From assembly GCA_964030475.1 (NCBI GenBank), contig CAXIPT010000005.1, forward strand, positions 3,903,709-3,967,708: a DNA stretch of 64,000 nucleotides. The letters run 5' to 3'. The notes beneath the pieces are model-generated. The model saw nothing but the letters and a program-made list of their open reading frames with translations, searched no databases and was not told the origin of the DNA. The number at the start of each line of letters is the position of its first letter. Positions within the stretch are counted from its first letter, which is position 1. The stretch comes from Tethya wilhelma. Its lineage: Eukaryota; Porifera; Demospongiae; Tethyida; Tethyidae. Positions 11,590 to 23,276 of the stretch are shown one piece after another. The position numbers were made by a program, and so were the translations under genes.

Positions 11590-11640
11590 TCCCCTACTGT
11601 ACTCTAGGCAGTCTCCTGACACTGATTTGACCCCCACTTC
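9436..11640. repeat. Second copy of the 2.2-kb near-identical duplication (left end of a contig)
   Basis: See the first copy at 7204-9430. This copy continues into unique sequence at its right end, where the PCCA 3' exons follow. Confidence 0.85.
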
Positions 11641-12590
11641 ATGGGAGTTGGTTGTCACTCTGGACAAGGAGAGGATCCCTGTAATTGCCTCTTGGAACGA
11701 GGAGGGTCTTGAGGTGGAGATTGATGGAGAGACCAGTGTGGTGATGGACACAGAGTGGACTGTTGGAGAGCCCATGATGTTGGCACAGATCAATGGGAAG
11801 GACGTTACCGTACAGGTGGGTATGGTGTCTCAGTGTTTGAGCAGGTCATTATATCAAACACAACATTGATCACCTACATCATAATAGAAACTGCTATAAT
11901 GTACAGTATGGTTGTGTACTTACAGTATGAGTCTCGAAGAGGAAGACGGTTATTCCTCAGACATTATGGAAACAAGGTATACTACTAACTATAAGAACTA
12001 TTATGACTTTACTGTGGGTGTTTGGTGTTTCAGTATGCAGTAGTTGTCCAAGATCCTCAATCTGCTGAGCTGGCTAAACATGTTCCGGACCGAGCAGCTG
12101 TAAGTGATTATTAGAGGGGTGTGGTTAATAATAAGGTAGTGCTACTGTGAGTAGTGCATATAGCCACGGTATAATGCTGCTCTTTGCTGTTTTACTGTGA
12201 TGTGATAGATGCATGCCTCATTCCATCTACAGGAAGGGCGTACTGACATGTTGCGTGCTCCAATGCCGGGAGTGGTGAAGTCCATTGTGTGCAAAGCTGG
12301 AGACTCTGTTGAAGAAGGAACCACTCTAGTCACTCTTGAAGCCATGAAGATGCAAAACCCTCTCTTTGCCCCCAAGACTGGGAAGGTAGGTTCCAGACAA
12401 CACCCAAGACTTCTGACGATTTTCTTCTTCTAGAATGACCAGGGTGGGACAGATAATGACTGTATCTTTGTTTGTGTGTGTTCAGATCAAGGAGGTCTAT
12501 GTGAAAGATGGAGACAGTATTGGGGAGGATGAGGTCATTCTAGAGTTCTTCCCTGATGAGGCTGCAAGCAGCTCAACGGACAAAGCCTGA
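9875..12590 (+). CDS. PCCA: Propionyl-CoA carboxylase alpha chain, 3' two-thirds (5' exons absent)
   Basis: Fourteen exons stay in frame to the TGA at 12590: 9875-9942, 10011-10093, 10211-10348, 10428-10501, 10565-10642, 10710-10778, 10833-10908, 10966-11076, 11291-11393, 11608-11815, 11926-11976, 12034-12099, 12233-12385, 12486-12590. They encode the ATP-grasp C-terminal half, the biotin carboxylase C-terminal domain, the BT (biotin-transfer) region and a biotinyl domain with EAMKMQN, whose second Lys is the biotin attachment site. In mitochondria the enzyme converts propionyl-CoA to methylmalonyl-CoA, and this chain carries biotin carboxylation. EAMKMQN and the order of regions favour PCCA over MCCC1 or pyruvate carboxylase. 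The N-terminal exons (mitochondrial targeting peptide, first part of biotin carboxylase) are not in the window. Confidence 0.88.
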
Positions 12591-13138
12591 TAATTATTAT
12601 TCTTGTGTCACATCAATGTTAATTTTTCACTAAAGAAATAGTGTGTTAATTATTTGTAGACATAATTATTAATCAAAATTGATCGATAATATCTTCCTCA
12701 AATTTTGCATGGGATACAGCCTGTGTAGGTATAGTTCATGAAATAATTATAAGCTAGAATATATGCATGCAATCAATAATTAACATTATTATACAACATA
12801 ATACTCAATTTGTTTATTATTATTATAGTGATCCTTGTTACTCCCCTGAGTATACTGATTGTGATTTGGCCTAGCCCCCTAGTCATGAATGTTATAAAAA
12901 TTATTATTATTGTGGATATCAAATATCATGTTTAGAATTAAATATAATGCTTTAAGTGATAATGTTATTAGTTTATAATTATGTTTAGACATAGCAATGC
13001 ATTCTTTCAAGCAACAAACATCACTAATAACTACTATTTTATGTTTTAAAGTCTACAATAATGTACAGTCATACCAGTTTTAGATGTAGAAAATTTGATT
13101 GAAGTTCAAATTGTATAATAAAAAGCATCACTCTATAG
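12591..13138. other. AT-rich intergenic, probable promoter of copy A; no gene seen
   Basis: This is 548 bp of strongly AT-rich DNA between the PCCA stop and the copy A start. An AATAAA-like word (TATAATAAAAAGC) lies near 13115, about 20 bp before the copy A ATG. No clear motif beyond that was recognised. Confidence 0.5.
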
Positions 13139-16100
13139 ATGGAGTCACATCTCTTGCTGTTGGTGACCTGTGTCCTCCTTTCTTCTGCAAATGCCAAGGT
13201 GCCCTCAGCAACCTACTATGTCACTCCAAGCCTCCCATGCCCTGAAGAGATTGCTCCCTGTTTCACTCTCTCTCAGTATGCTCAGAAGGCAAGTGATTAT
13301 TTTGCCTCCAATTCTACATTGGTTCTACTACCTGGTCAACACACCCTTCACTCTCAACTATTCATTAGCAATATCACATCACTAAATTTTGAAACAAGTA
13401 CCGATAATTATTCCTCATTGTCACAAATACAATCTGGCCCAGTTAGTGTTCTGTGCGGCCATTTGGGTAAGCTACATTTTGAAATGATTGCTCAAATTCA
13501 AATCAGTAAGATAACCTTTGTTGGGTGTATGAACAACAACGTGATCAGGGTGAATCACTTCACCATGGTTGAATGTAGCCTTCAAGGGCAGCATCATAGA
13601 CAGGGAACAGGACTCTACTTGAATATGACCACTCATGCACAATTAAACAGAATTTCCTTTTCTTCAAATAGTGGAGCAAAGGTCTACAATCCAGCCAATA
13701 CGATCAGTAAGGGAGGGGGGGCAATGATAGTGTACAATAGTCATGTTGAGATCAGTAACTGTACATTTTCTGACAATGCTTTGAAAGGTGAGTTCACTGC
13801 TGGTGGTGCAATTTTTGCCTATAGCAGTGTTATTGACATGTACCTGTGTAAGTTTACCAGTAACTCAGTGAAGTCACTTTTTATGGGAGGATGTGGGGCA
13901 GTGTATGCCTACAACTCTACCATAACTTTGAACTCGACAGATTTTATAAAAAATTCAGTATTCTTTGATATCTTCACAATCGTCAGTGGTGCTGGAGCTA
14001 TAGGACTCTACAGTAGCACCATCAGTATCATCAACACTACATTTGCATACAACTCAGCAGTGGCTGGATACATTGCAGGAGGTGGAGGTGCAATTGCTGC
14101 TGACAATAGTTCCATCACCATAGAAAACAGCACATTCATACATAACTATGTTACTGCTATTTTACATTCAGCATGGGGTGGAGCAGTTATCACATTGAAC
14201 TCAACTGTTGTGGCAAACGAAACCGTCTTTGTAAACAATACTCTGACTAGTGAAGGTGGATTGGGTGGTGCAATAGTCAGTATGGATCATTCAAATTGGA
14301 CTTTATATCGCACAACATTTATAAGCAATTCAGTGATTGGAAGAAGTGGATATGGTGGTGCACTTGTCATCTCCAATGGTCATATCACAGGAGCTGATGT
14401 GTGTTTCATTAACAATGTGGCTCCTACTAGTGTTGTGTTTGCATCTGAAAGTCTATTGCAATTTTCAGGAAACACAAACTTTTCACAAAATACAGGATCT
14501 CTTTTTATCATCTCAAGTAATGTGACATTCTCTGGACACACACGTCTCCTTAACAATTCTGCACACAGAAATTCTTCATTTATTGTTGACGAAGCAGGGG
14601 CCATGACTATGTTTCAGACCAATGTATTCTTTACTGGAGTTGCTGATTTCAAATACAATCTAGCCTATAGTGATGGCGGAGCAATTGCAGCTAGAGAGAG
14701 CAAAATAATTGTCTATGGAAATTTAACAATGGAAGAAAACATAGCATTTTTGTCTGGTGGTGGCATATTTGTTTACCAGAGTGAACTCAACTTTGAAGGT
14801 GAAACAACTATCTTTCTCAGAAATAATGCAAGTAGAGGGTTTGGTGGAGGAGTACATGCTATTGGGTCCATCACAAGAGTAGGTGATGGTGGCTCTCTTC
14901 AGTTCAATGGTAACCTTGCTAAGATGGGAGGTGGAATGAGTGTCATGCTCAATGCTAAACTCTATATCATGAAAAATTCAATAATCCAAACGGTATCAGA
15001 TTGCAAGTTGAACCCCAGAAGTTGTAACTATTTAGAGTTTGTGGGGAATCGTGCTGTCTATGGTGGAGCTATTTTTGTCTCTGATAATACAAACATTGGC
15101 AACTGTGATTCAAACGGCAAGGACCGAGCAATTTCTGCTTCTACAACTCTAACTGAGTGTTTCTTTCAAGCCTTAGCACTGCAGCCATTTATCCATTCAG
15201 ATCTAAACTTACAGAACACATTCTTTGAAAACAATTCTGCCAGTATTGCAGGCTCATCATTATACGGAGGGCTATTGGACAGGTGTACCGTTAGTCCGGC
15301 TGCAGAAATATTTAGAAAGTACTACAATTTACTAATTACAAGGCCAAGATCTATAAGTGGGAAGTCATACCTTCTCAACATTACTAATCTGAAAGAGCAA
15401 GATTTCAATTCTAATGCTAGTATCTCCTCTGAACCAGTCCGTGTGTGCTTTTGTAGAGGCAGTAGTCAAGTTGACTGTAACTACAGCCTGCCACCAATGA
15501 GTGTCAGGAAAGGTGGAACAATCAACCTTTCCATTGTTGCAGTGGATCAAAGTAGCAACACAAAGCCAAACAGTAGCGTTTATGGCTTTGTCTCTCAACA
15601 AGCAACGCTTGGTGAAAAACAATTACTACAACAAACAAATACTGATGGGAGCTGTACTAAACTAACGTACAATGTATTTTCTCCACATTCTTCTGAGCAG
15701 CTACATCTCTATGCTGATGGTCCATGTATGGGTAATGGAATCTCAACAAGATCACTAACAGTAAACATTAAAGGTTGCCCAATAGGGTTTGTCGATGCTG
15801 GGTTACGTTGCAATTGTGACTCAAAGCTTTACCCAGATTATGTCTCTCACTGTTCAATTGACAACAAGACAGTAACAAGGAAAAAATTTGTCCAAGCTTG
15901 GTTTACCTATGTTAATACCTCTGATCATGAAGGGTTCATAGTTCACAATCACTGTCCATTTGACTACTGCCGTCCATCTACCGAGGAGGTCCCTGTAAAT
16001 TTAAATGTTAAAAATGGTTCAAATGCACTGTGTTCTCATAATCGTTCAGGGAAACTTTGTGGATCATGTGAAGATGGTCTCAGCCTAGCTTTAAGCAACT

Positions 16101-17599
16101 CACATTGCCTACAATGTTCCAATAACTGGCTGCTCTTGATGCTAGTATTTGTACTAGCTGGTATTGTGCTGGTAGCCTTTATTCTCATCTTTAACATGAC
16201 TGTAGTAACTGGAACAATCAATGGGCTGACTCTCTATGCTAACATCATTGCTGCTAACCAAACTACATTTATCCCATTTGAAAAACCTAATATTCTAACA
16301 GTATTCCTTGCCTGGCTCAATTTGGACTTTGGTTTTGAGACATGCTTCATTGACGGGCTTGATGGGTATACAAAAGTATGGCTTCAGTTTGTGTTTCCCC
16401 TTTACATTCTATTCTTGGTTGCTCTAGTAATAGTTCTTGCCAACAGATTCAACTCCTTTGCCAGGATTTTACTTGACAAGAATCCAGTTGCAACATTGGC
16501 CACTCTAATTCTACTCTCCTATACAAAGTTTATTCGAATAATAATCTCTGCTATATCGTTCACATCACTCAATTATTCAGATGGATATCATGAAATTGTA
16601 TGGTTATTCGACGCAAATGTCAGGTATCTCAGAGGTAAACACATTCCATTATTTATGGCTGCTGTTTTTGTCCTAGCTATTGGACTAGTGTACACTCTTA
16701 TGGTTCTCTGTTGGCAGTGGATGATGCGATGTCCGCTAGAAAGGTGTGAGAAGCTGAACAGTTTGAAACTAAAAGTGAATACCTTTATGGATGCCTACCA
16801 TGCTCCTTATCACTGCCAGCATCGCTACTGGACTGGGCTGCTTTTGTTGGTCCGTGTACTGTTGTATCTCACCTCAGCACTCAATGTGTTCAATGACCCC
16901 AGCATCAACCTGATTGCAATAGTCATCTGTTTGGTGTGTATCCTTTTCATGCTGAACAATCCAGCAAAAATTGTTTACAAGAATTGGCTAATAAATGTCC
17001 TAGAAAGTTCGTACATTATCAATCTGATAATATTTGCATCAGTCAGCATATACATCAGAGAGTCTAATGGAAGCCAGACAGCACTTGCTTACACGTCGAC
17101 CACTATCACGTTTGTCGCATTTCTGGCCACTATCATCTATCACATGTACATGTACACGTTTGCTTTTAAGAAGAGTATTGAATGTCTGAGAGGCAAGTTT
17201 TGTCAAAATTCAACACAGGAAAGGATTATAGAATCAAGCCACAATGACAACCAAGAGGATGAAATAGTCAATACAGTACCAGTTACAGAAATTAATACTC
17301 CCATCAATCATTATACTGGTGAGAGTCCCGAGACTAACAAAACTAAAGAAAGCATGAAACCATCAGTACAAGCTAATCCTAGAAATATTTGTAATTTGCC
17401 TGAAGAAGCTCCCAATCCATCTGATGATAGGGTCCCTCATTCATTCACTACCCTGAAAATAGACACTGCTGCTAAAGATGAAGTTTCTGCCCAAGAGTCA
17501 TTAATGAGTATCAACAAGGAGCCATTGTCACAGCCAACACAACAAGTGGATGATGAAATACATGAAGATGAATCTTCACAACTGTTACAAACATACTAG
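13139..17599 (+). CDS. Copy A: giant beta-helix membrane protein, intact, 1486 residues, single exon
   Basis: An uninterrupted 1486-codon frame opens with a signal peptide (MESHLLLLVTCVLLSSANA). Residues about 60-720 contain many short units of the type NSTF..N.A...GGAI, rich in Asn, Gly and N-glycosylation sites. This pattern fits right-handed beta-helix or Chlamydia-PMP-like repeats. A Cys-rich segment follows (about 770-990; CPFDYC, CGSCEDGLSL). About eight or nine hydrophobic helices span about 995-1340, with FLAWLNLDFGFE and KNPVATLATLILLSYTKF as family hallmarks. The roughly 130-residue cytoplasmic tail is hydrophilic and acidic. It should sit in the plasma membrane with the beta-helix outside. 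I do not recognise a characterised relative, and a channel or receptor role is only a guess. It is the leftmost of three tandem copies. Confidence 0.9.
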   Translation: MESHLLLLVTCVLLSSANAKVPSATYYVTPSLPCPEEIAPCFTLSQYAQKASDYFASNSTLVLLPGQHTLHSQLFISNITSLNFETSTDNYSSLSQIQSGPVSVLCGHLGKLHFEMIAQIQISKITFVGCMNNNVIRVNHFTMVECSLQGQHHRQGTGLYLNMTTHAQLNRISFSSNSGAKVYNPANTISKGGGAMIVYNSHVEISNCTFSDNALKGEFTAGGAIFAYSSVIDMYLCKFTSNSVKSLFMGGCGAVYAYNSTITLNSTDFIKNSVFFDIFTIVSGAGAIGLYSSTISIINTTFAYNSAVAGYIAGGGGAIAADNSSITIENSTFIHNYVTAILHSAWGGAVITLNSTVVANETVFVNNTLTSEGGLGGAIVSMDHSNWTLYRTTFISNSVIGRSGYGGALVISNGHITGADVCFINNVAPTSVVFASESLLQFSGNTNFSQNTGSLFIISSNVTFSGHTRLLNNSAHRNSSFIVDEAGAMTMFQTNVFFTGVADFKYNLAYSDGGAIAARESKIIVYGNLTMEENIAFLSGGGIFVYQSELNFEGETTIFLRNNASRGFGGGVHAIGSITRVGDGGSLQFNGNLAKMGGGMSVMLNAKLYIMKNSIIQTVSDCKLNPRSCNYLEFVGNRAVYGGAIFVSDNTNIGNCDSNGKDRAISASTTLTECFFQALALQPFIHSDLNLQNTFFENNSASIAGSSLYGGLLDRCTVSPAAEIFRKYYNLLITRPRSISGKSYLLNITNLKEQDFNSNASISSEPVRVCFCRGSSQVDCNYSLPPMSVRKGGTINLSIVAVDQSSNTKPNSSVYGFVSQQATLGEKQLLQQTNTDGSCTKLTYNVFSPHSSEQLHLYADGPCMGNGISTRSLTVNIKGCPIGFVDAGLRCNCDSKLYPDYVSHCSIDNKTVTRKKFVQAWFTYVNTSDHEGFIVHNHCPFDYCRPSTEEVPVNLNVKNGSNALCSHNRSGKLCGSCEDGLSLALSNSHCLQCSNNWLLLMLVFVLAGIVLVAFILIFNMTVVTGTINGLTLYANIIAANQTTFIPFEKPNILTVFLAWLNLDFGFETCFIDGLDGYTKVWLQFVFPLYILFLVALVIVLANRFNSFARILLDKNPVATLATLILLSYTKFIRIIISAISFTSLNYSDGYHEIVWLFDANVRYLRGKHIPLFMAAVFVLAIGLVYTLMVLCWQWMMRCPLERCEKLNSLKLKVNTFMDAYHAPYHCQHRYWTGLLLLVRVLLYLTSALNVFNDPSINLIAIVICLVCILFMLNNPAKIVYKNWLINVLESSYIINLIIFASVSIYIRESNGSQTALAYTSTTITFVAFLATIIYHMYMYTFAFKKSIECLRGKFCQNSTQERIIESSHNDNQEDEIVNTVPVTEINTPINHYTGESPETNKTKESMKPSVQANPRNICNLPEEAPNPSDDRVPHSFTTLKIDTAAKDEVSAQESLMSINKEPLSQPTQQVDDEIHEDESSQLLQTY

Positions 17600-18066
17600 A
17601 TATTATAGGTCAGACAAACAGTAGTATGTGTAAATTTAGGTTTAGGAAAAGCGGATATTATATTAAGGTGATGCACCTACAGGCACAATTTAGCTTTACA
17701 CATAATTAATATTGGTAATATTACATTTAATCGGCTTCTGAATCTGTATGACTCACCATACAACAGAACCTCTGTCTAAGAATGCAGGGAGTTTTAAAAA
17801 TGAATTTTTTATTATCTCTGCTGTATAGTATGATGATAACTTTACAGCGTTAATTTCTACACATCCATGCACATGTTGTAGTATAAATTTTTGTAAAACA
17901 AATATTGCAATAATTATATTACCCAAATTCAACAATAAAGCCCATCACACACAAAAAAAAACAACAAATCCTTGGCATTAAAGAGCAACCAACAACTTAT
18001 AATATATGATTTTTATCAGTATGAATATGAACAGTTCCTATTTGGCCATCTAAGGGATACTTCAAA
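17600..18066. other. A-B spacer; no gene seen
   Basis: This 467-bp AT-rich spacer separates the copy A stop from the copy B signal peptide. An inverted near-copy exists at 1415-1817. A poly-A-rich block lies at 17951-17963. It must hold the 3' end signals of A and the promoter of B. Confidence 0.6.
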
Positions 18067-21000
18067 ATGAAACAAGTCATTTTGCTACTGATACTTGTCT
18101 CCACATCATTGGCCTTGGCGGCTGATACCCACTACATCAAACCAACTAAAAATACACCATGTCCTGAAAAAGGTAAACAATAAAATCCTGTATGACCCTT
18201 TCTCAGATTGCTGCTACATCAAGGAACTCTTTCTCTCCAAACACCACTCTCATTCTCCTACCTGGAGAACATAACCTTCAGACGACACTTGAGATTCAAA
18301 ACATAACCAATCTACTCATTCAAACCCACTCTACTGCTGAGAGCACAACCATTAGTTGCACTCACTCAGAAGTGCTCTTCTTTGAGAGGATTGGCCACAT
18401 TCATATCAGTGGACTATCCCTGATAGACTGTGAAGGAAGGATCACCTTGATCGAACAATTTTCAATGGAAAACTGTGACCTACTAAATCATCAACACAAC
18501 AGTACTGGACTGATGTTTAGCTTTATAGCTTCCATATTGATCACTGATATTAGGTTGACTACAATGGACAATGGGATCAAAATCAACAGCAGTAGTGCAA
18601 CTATTGTTAACAGTTCTTTCAGTGGATCAAATATCAAGGAGAACTCTAGTTTACTGTACATAACCAATAGTGAGGCAGTTTTGAAGGAAAACACATTCTC
18701 AAACAACCTAGCAGTTGGTGGTAGTATGGTACAAATACATGGTAACAGCACAGTAACAATGTTCGGGTCAACGTTTCAAAATAACACCTGCTTAGATAGT
18801 AAGGATCAAGGCTGTGTAGTTGATAGCATGGACAGTAACTTGTCCATTGGAGACACTGTGTTCACCAACAATTCTGTACATGGAGAACATTCACAAGGTG
18901 CCCCATTGTCCAGTAGCTATGGTGCCATTTACATAACTAACTGTACATTTGTCAACAACAGTGGAGGTCTCTGTGGTGGTGCAGTCTGTGCTCAGTTTAC
19001 CATCGTATCTATTGCCAACAGTATCTTTTCTCGCAACAGAGCAGAATATGGTGGTGCTGTTAGAGTTGATTTTTCACTGTATGTTCTCATTGTCAATAAC
19101 AGCACCTTTATTAGCAATACTGCGTATGATGGTGGTGGATTGTATGTCCTAGAGACTAACACTACATTAACAAATACTACATTCTATCACTGCCAAGGCA
19201 GAGGGGGTGCAATACATTGGTACAATAGCCATATTATTATGGTTGGCAATAAATTCATAGAGAATGAAGCTCTACTTGATAATTTCGAAAGACTAGATGC
19301 CGCTAAGGGGAATCCATTTAATTCTGGTGCTGGTGGTGCTATGTTTATGATTCTTTGTTCATGTACAATACAGAACAGTACCTTCATTGGAAATTTAGTG
19401 AGAACAGGAGAGAAAAGTTCAATGGCAACTGATGGTGACACCTCTACAGTCAAAACAACTCTACTAGCAAAATTAGAGGTATATGCTGGTGCAATTTTTA
19501 TGCTTTCTAGTTCTCTCTCAGTCAACAATAGTATGTTCGTCCAAAATGAAGCCACTGTTGAATGTTACTCAGAATCAAGCTCATGTAGCAGCGCAGGTGG
19601 TGTAATTTCAGCATTTCTTAGCTTAGTTACAATTCGAAATAGTGAAGTGGTAAGAAACAAAGCCATTATCAATTGTGTGCTAGAGAACGTCATCACTGCA
19701 CAAGGTTTCCATGATATCACAGTAAATGGTGGAGCAATTTCCACTACAAAGAGCACTGTGTTTATCTACAACACAACCTTTGATAAAAACAGTGCTATCA
19801 GTACTTGCCCTTTCAATATGAGTCAGCAGATAGGTATAGTAGGGGGAGCCGCAGCATTTTTGCTGTCAACAGTTACATTAATACATCACAGTACATTTCA
19901 ATTCAACACAGCAAACCAGGGAGGTGCTATTGGAGTAAGCAATTGCATGGTTTTAACAATAGATAAAAACACAACCTTCATTGGCAACAGAGCAAACAAA
20001 GATGGTGGTGGAATTTGGTACAATGCAGCATTTAGTGAAACTGTAGAGACTAAAGAACACCACATTCTTACTTTGGAAAATACATCTTTTGTCAATAATA
20101 CAGCTCAGCAGTGGGGAGCAGCTGTGATAGTCAGCTCAATAACGTTGGTTAGCTATGGCTACCTCCATTTTGCAAACAATACTGGCTATTCTACAATAAA
20201 AGTAGTCAATAGCATTTCAACATTTAATGAGTACACAACATTTCTCAATAACACTGGGTCTGTGTTGTCTACTTTCCTTAGCAATATAACATTTGGAGGG
20301 CATACTAATATTACAAACACTAATAGCTCCGAAACATTTCCACTAGGAGTTGCACCACTCTATATGGTGCAGAGTGACCTCACAATCACTGGTACTGTCA
20401 ACTTTATTCACAACAATGGTTCGGAGTCAGGTGCAATATGGATATACGATGGCACAATACATGTGAATGGAATGCTACAAATTGCAAATAACATAGCATT
20501 TAAAAATGGTGGTGGAATATATGCCTACAAATGTGAATTGATATTCAGAGGACACAGTGTGATATCAGGAAATAGGGCTAATATTAACGGTGGAGGTTTC
20601 TATGTTGCCAGTACAACAATATCAATATTTGAAGGATCTCTTCTGCTCCAAAACAATAGTGCTGTAAACAATGGTGGAGGAATATACTTGAAAACAAATT
20701 CTAAACTTCAAGTTGTTAAAACAACACTTGAATGCAGAAACATCAACAATGCTCACAAACCAATTTGTTTAGATGATAACAATATCATATGCTATTCATG
20801 TAACCCTCAAAATTGGATTAGATTAGATTATGTAGCCAACTCAGCTGGATATAATGGGGGAGCACTTTATGTTGAAGATGATACTTACTCCAGTAACTGC
20901 GTACCACAATCTGAACTGAATCCTACAAACGGTGAATGTTTCATCCAGGTGTTTGCAAAGTATCTTGGAGAAACTAATGGTCACATAAGACGGACTAGAC

Positions 21001-23276
21001 TAAAAGACATCAATATTAATTTTCTTAACATATATTTCCACAATAACACTGCCGCAAAGGTTGGAAATACAATCTTTGGGGGGCTATTAGATAGGTGCAA
21101 AATAAAAGAGTCTGAACTTCCTAAAAACTTTAATTATAACTTGCCTGATATACCAGCATATAAAATTCTTGCAAGCATCATGACAAACTTATTACTCACA
21201 AATGATCTACAAAAGGAGTTGGCATCTCTTCCTGTACGTGTATGTTTCTGTCATGACCTTCAACCTGACTGTGACTATCAACCACCCACAGTGTACACTA
21301 GGAAGGGAGAGCATTTCAAAGTGTCAGCCGCTGCCATTGACCAAGTCACGAACACTGTTCCCAATAGTACCATACACAGTGCAGTGTCTGAAAAAGGAGG
21401 ACTTGGTGAAGGGCAAGCTTTACAACTTACTGGTGAAGGATGCACAGAGTTAGAATACAGCATCTTCTCTCCTCATGATAGTGAACAAGTTGTGTTGTAT
21501 GCCGAAGGACCTTGCAAAGACAGGGGAATATCAAAAACAACATTCAATGTCACCTTTGTACCTTGTCCCATTGGTTTTGAGGACACAGAGACAAAATGTG
21601 AATGTGATTCAGCCATTTTCCCAAACTACACAACAAACTGTTCCATTGATAATGAAAAGGTATTGAGAAAAGACAATGCATGGATTGGCTATGTCAATAC
21701 ATCAGACTACACTGGATACTTACTGCACCATCACTGTCCCTTTGACTACTGTGTTGAGGCTAACTGGATAAACCTGAATGCTCATAACGGTACTGATGAC
21801 CAGTGTGATTTCAATCGCACAGGAAAGTTGTGTGGATCTTGTAAAGAAGGCCTCAGTCTGTTATTGGGTACTTCACAGTGTGGGCCATGCTCTAATGGCT
21901 GGCTTGGTTTCCTGCTAGTATTTGCTGTGATTGGCATTGCTCTGGTTGGCTTTCTCCTAGTGTTCAACTTAACAGTAGATGTTGGAACAATCAATGGGTT
22001 CATCCTTTATGCTAATATTGTCGCTACAAACAGTGCCATTTTCATTCCCTTTAAAACTCCAAATGTCTTATCTGTTTTCATTGCATGGCTCAACTTGGAC
22101 TTTGGATTTGAGATTTGTTTCTTTGATGGAATGGATGGCTATGCTAAAACCTGGCTTCAGTTTGTGTTTCCTCTCTACACGATACTACTTGTTGTCACAA
22201 TCATTGTTGTGGTGGGATGCTCTCAACGTCTCACTGAGCTACTGAGGACCATCAACAAGAACCCAGTGGCAACACTAGCCACCTTGATTCTACTCTCCTA
22301 TACAAAGATTCTTCGTACAATTATCACTGCTCTGTCCTTTACCAGAGTGAACCATCAATATGGATCAGATGAAACGGTGTGGTTGATGGATGGCAATATA
22401 CACTACCTGAATGGAAAACACATTTACATCTTCACTGCAGCTCTTCTCTTCCTTATCATAGGTCTAGTGTATACATCTGGTCTACTTCTTTGGCAGTGGA
22501 TCATTAAGTTGGTACAAATCAATGGAAGGTTGTATGCTTTCATGGATGCCTATCAAAATCCATACAATCTCAATCACCGCTACTGGTCTGGACTGTTGCT
22601 GTTAGTGAGACTTGTACTGTACCTTGTATCAGCTCTGAATGTCAGTGGTGATCCTAGTGTTAATATTCTCTCCATCATATGCACAGTGGGAGGCCTCCTG
22701 CTACTGAAGGAGGGCATCGCTACCAACACTTACAAACAATGGATGTCAAAAACTTCACACAAATCAAAGAAAACCTTTTCTAACATGAAGATTTACAAGA
22801 AATGGGCTCTCAATGCTCTAGAAACATCAATTCTCTTCAATATTCTCATATTTGCAGCCGCTACTCTCTACGTGAAAGGAATTCACAGTCAACAGATTCT
22901 TGCTTACATTTCAGTCAGTATTGTATTCACAACATTCCTAGGTGTGTTGGTGTACCACACTTACATCTATGTGGTGTTAAAGCTAGTGGATCAAGTGAAG
23001 AATAATTTTGGACTCAATTCAAACCCTTACACACGAGTTTGCAGTACCAGGGAGAATGATCTCATTAATTTAGATGTACTAATAGACAATTCAGAAGCAG
23101 AAACAAGTACTGAAATCAATGGAGTGCCCCTAGTCATTAACACTGATGATGAACATAATACTGAGACTGTACAGTCACTGACCAATGAGAGAGATGGTCA
23201 AGAGAACAATGAGGAGGAGCACAATGGGGGAGATGCTAGTGGAGGTGAAGGAGAGGTAGTGGTGGCTGATAGTTGA
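18067..23276 (+). CDS. Copy B: giant beta-helix membrane protein with a 1-nt frameshift after the signal peptide
   Basis: The family signal peptide starts at the ATG at 18067, but its frame ends at a TAA at 18181-18183. The long frame (1694 codons) starts at an ATG at 18192 inside the conserved MTLSQIA. Against its relatives, one A is missing in the A-run near 18174 (AAACA instead of AAAACA), which explains the shift. The remainder is intact: beta-helix units to about residue 930 of the long frame, Cys-rich juxtamembrane region, polytopic membrane domain from about residue 1235 (LNLDFGFEICFFDGMDGYAK, KNPVATLATLILLSYTK) and an acidic tail. If the deletion is real, translation from 18192 would lack a signal peptide. 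It could also be a sequencing error or a null allele. The C-terminal half is nearly identical to copy C. Confidence 0.85.

Noticed and set aside
7204..11640. A genuine tandem duplication creating a PCCA protein with repeated exons
   Set aside because: The copies abut an N exactly at their borders and one is cut mid-exon. Overlapping haplotype contigs are the simpler reading.
13170..22245. Short alternative-frame ORFs within copies A and B
   Set aside because: They overlap very long open frames with clear domain structure.
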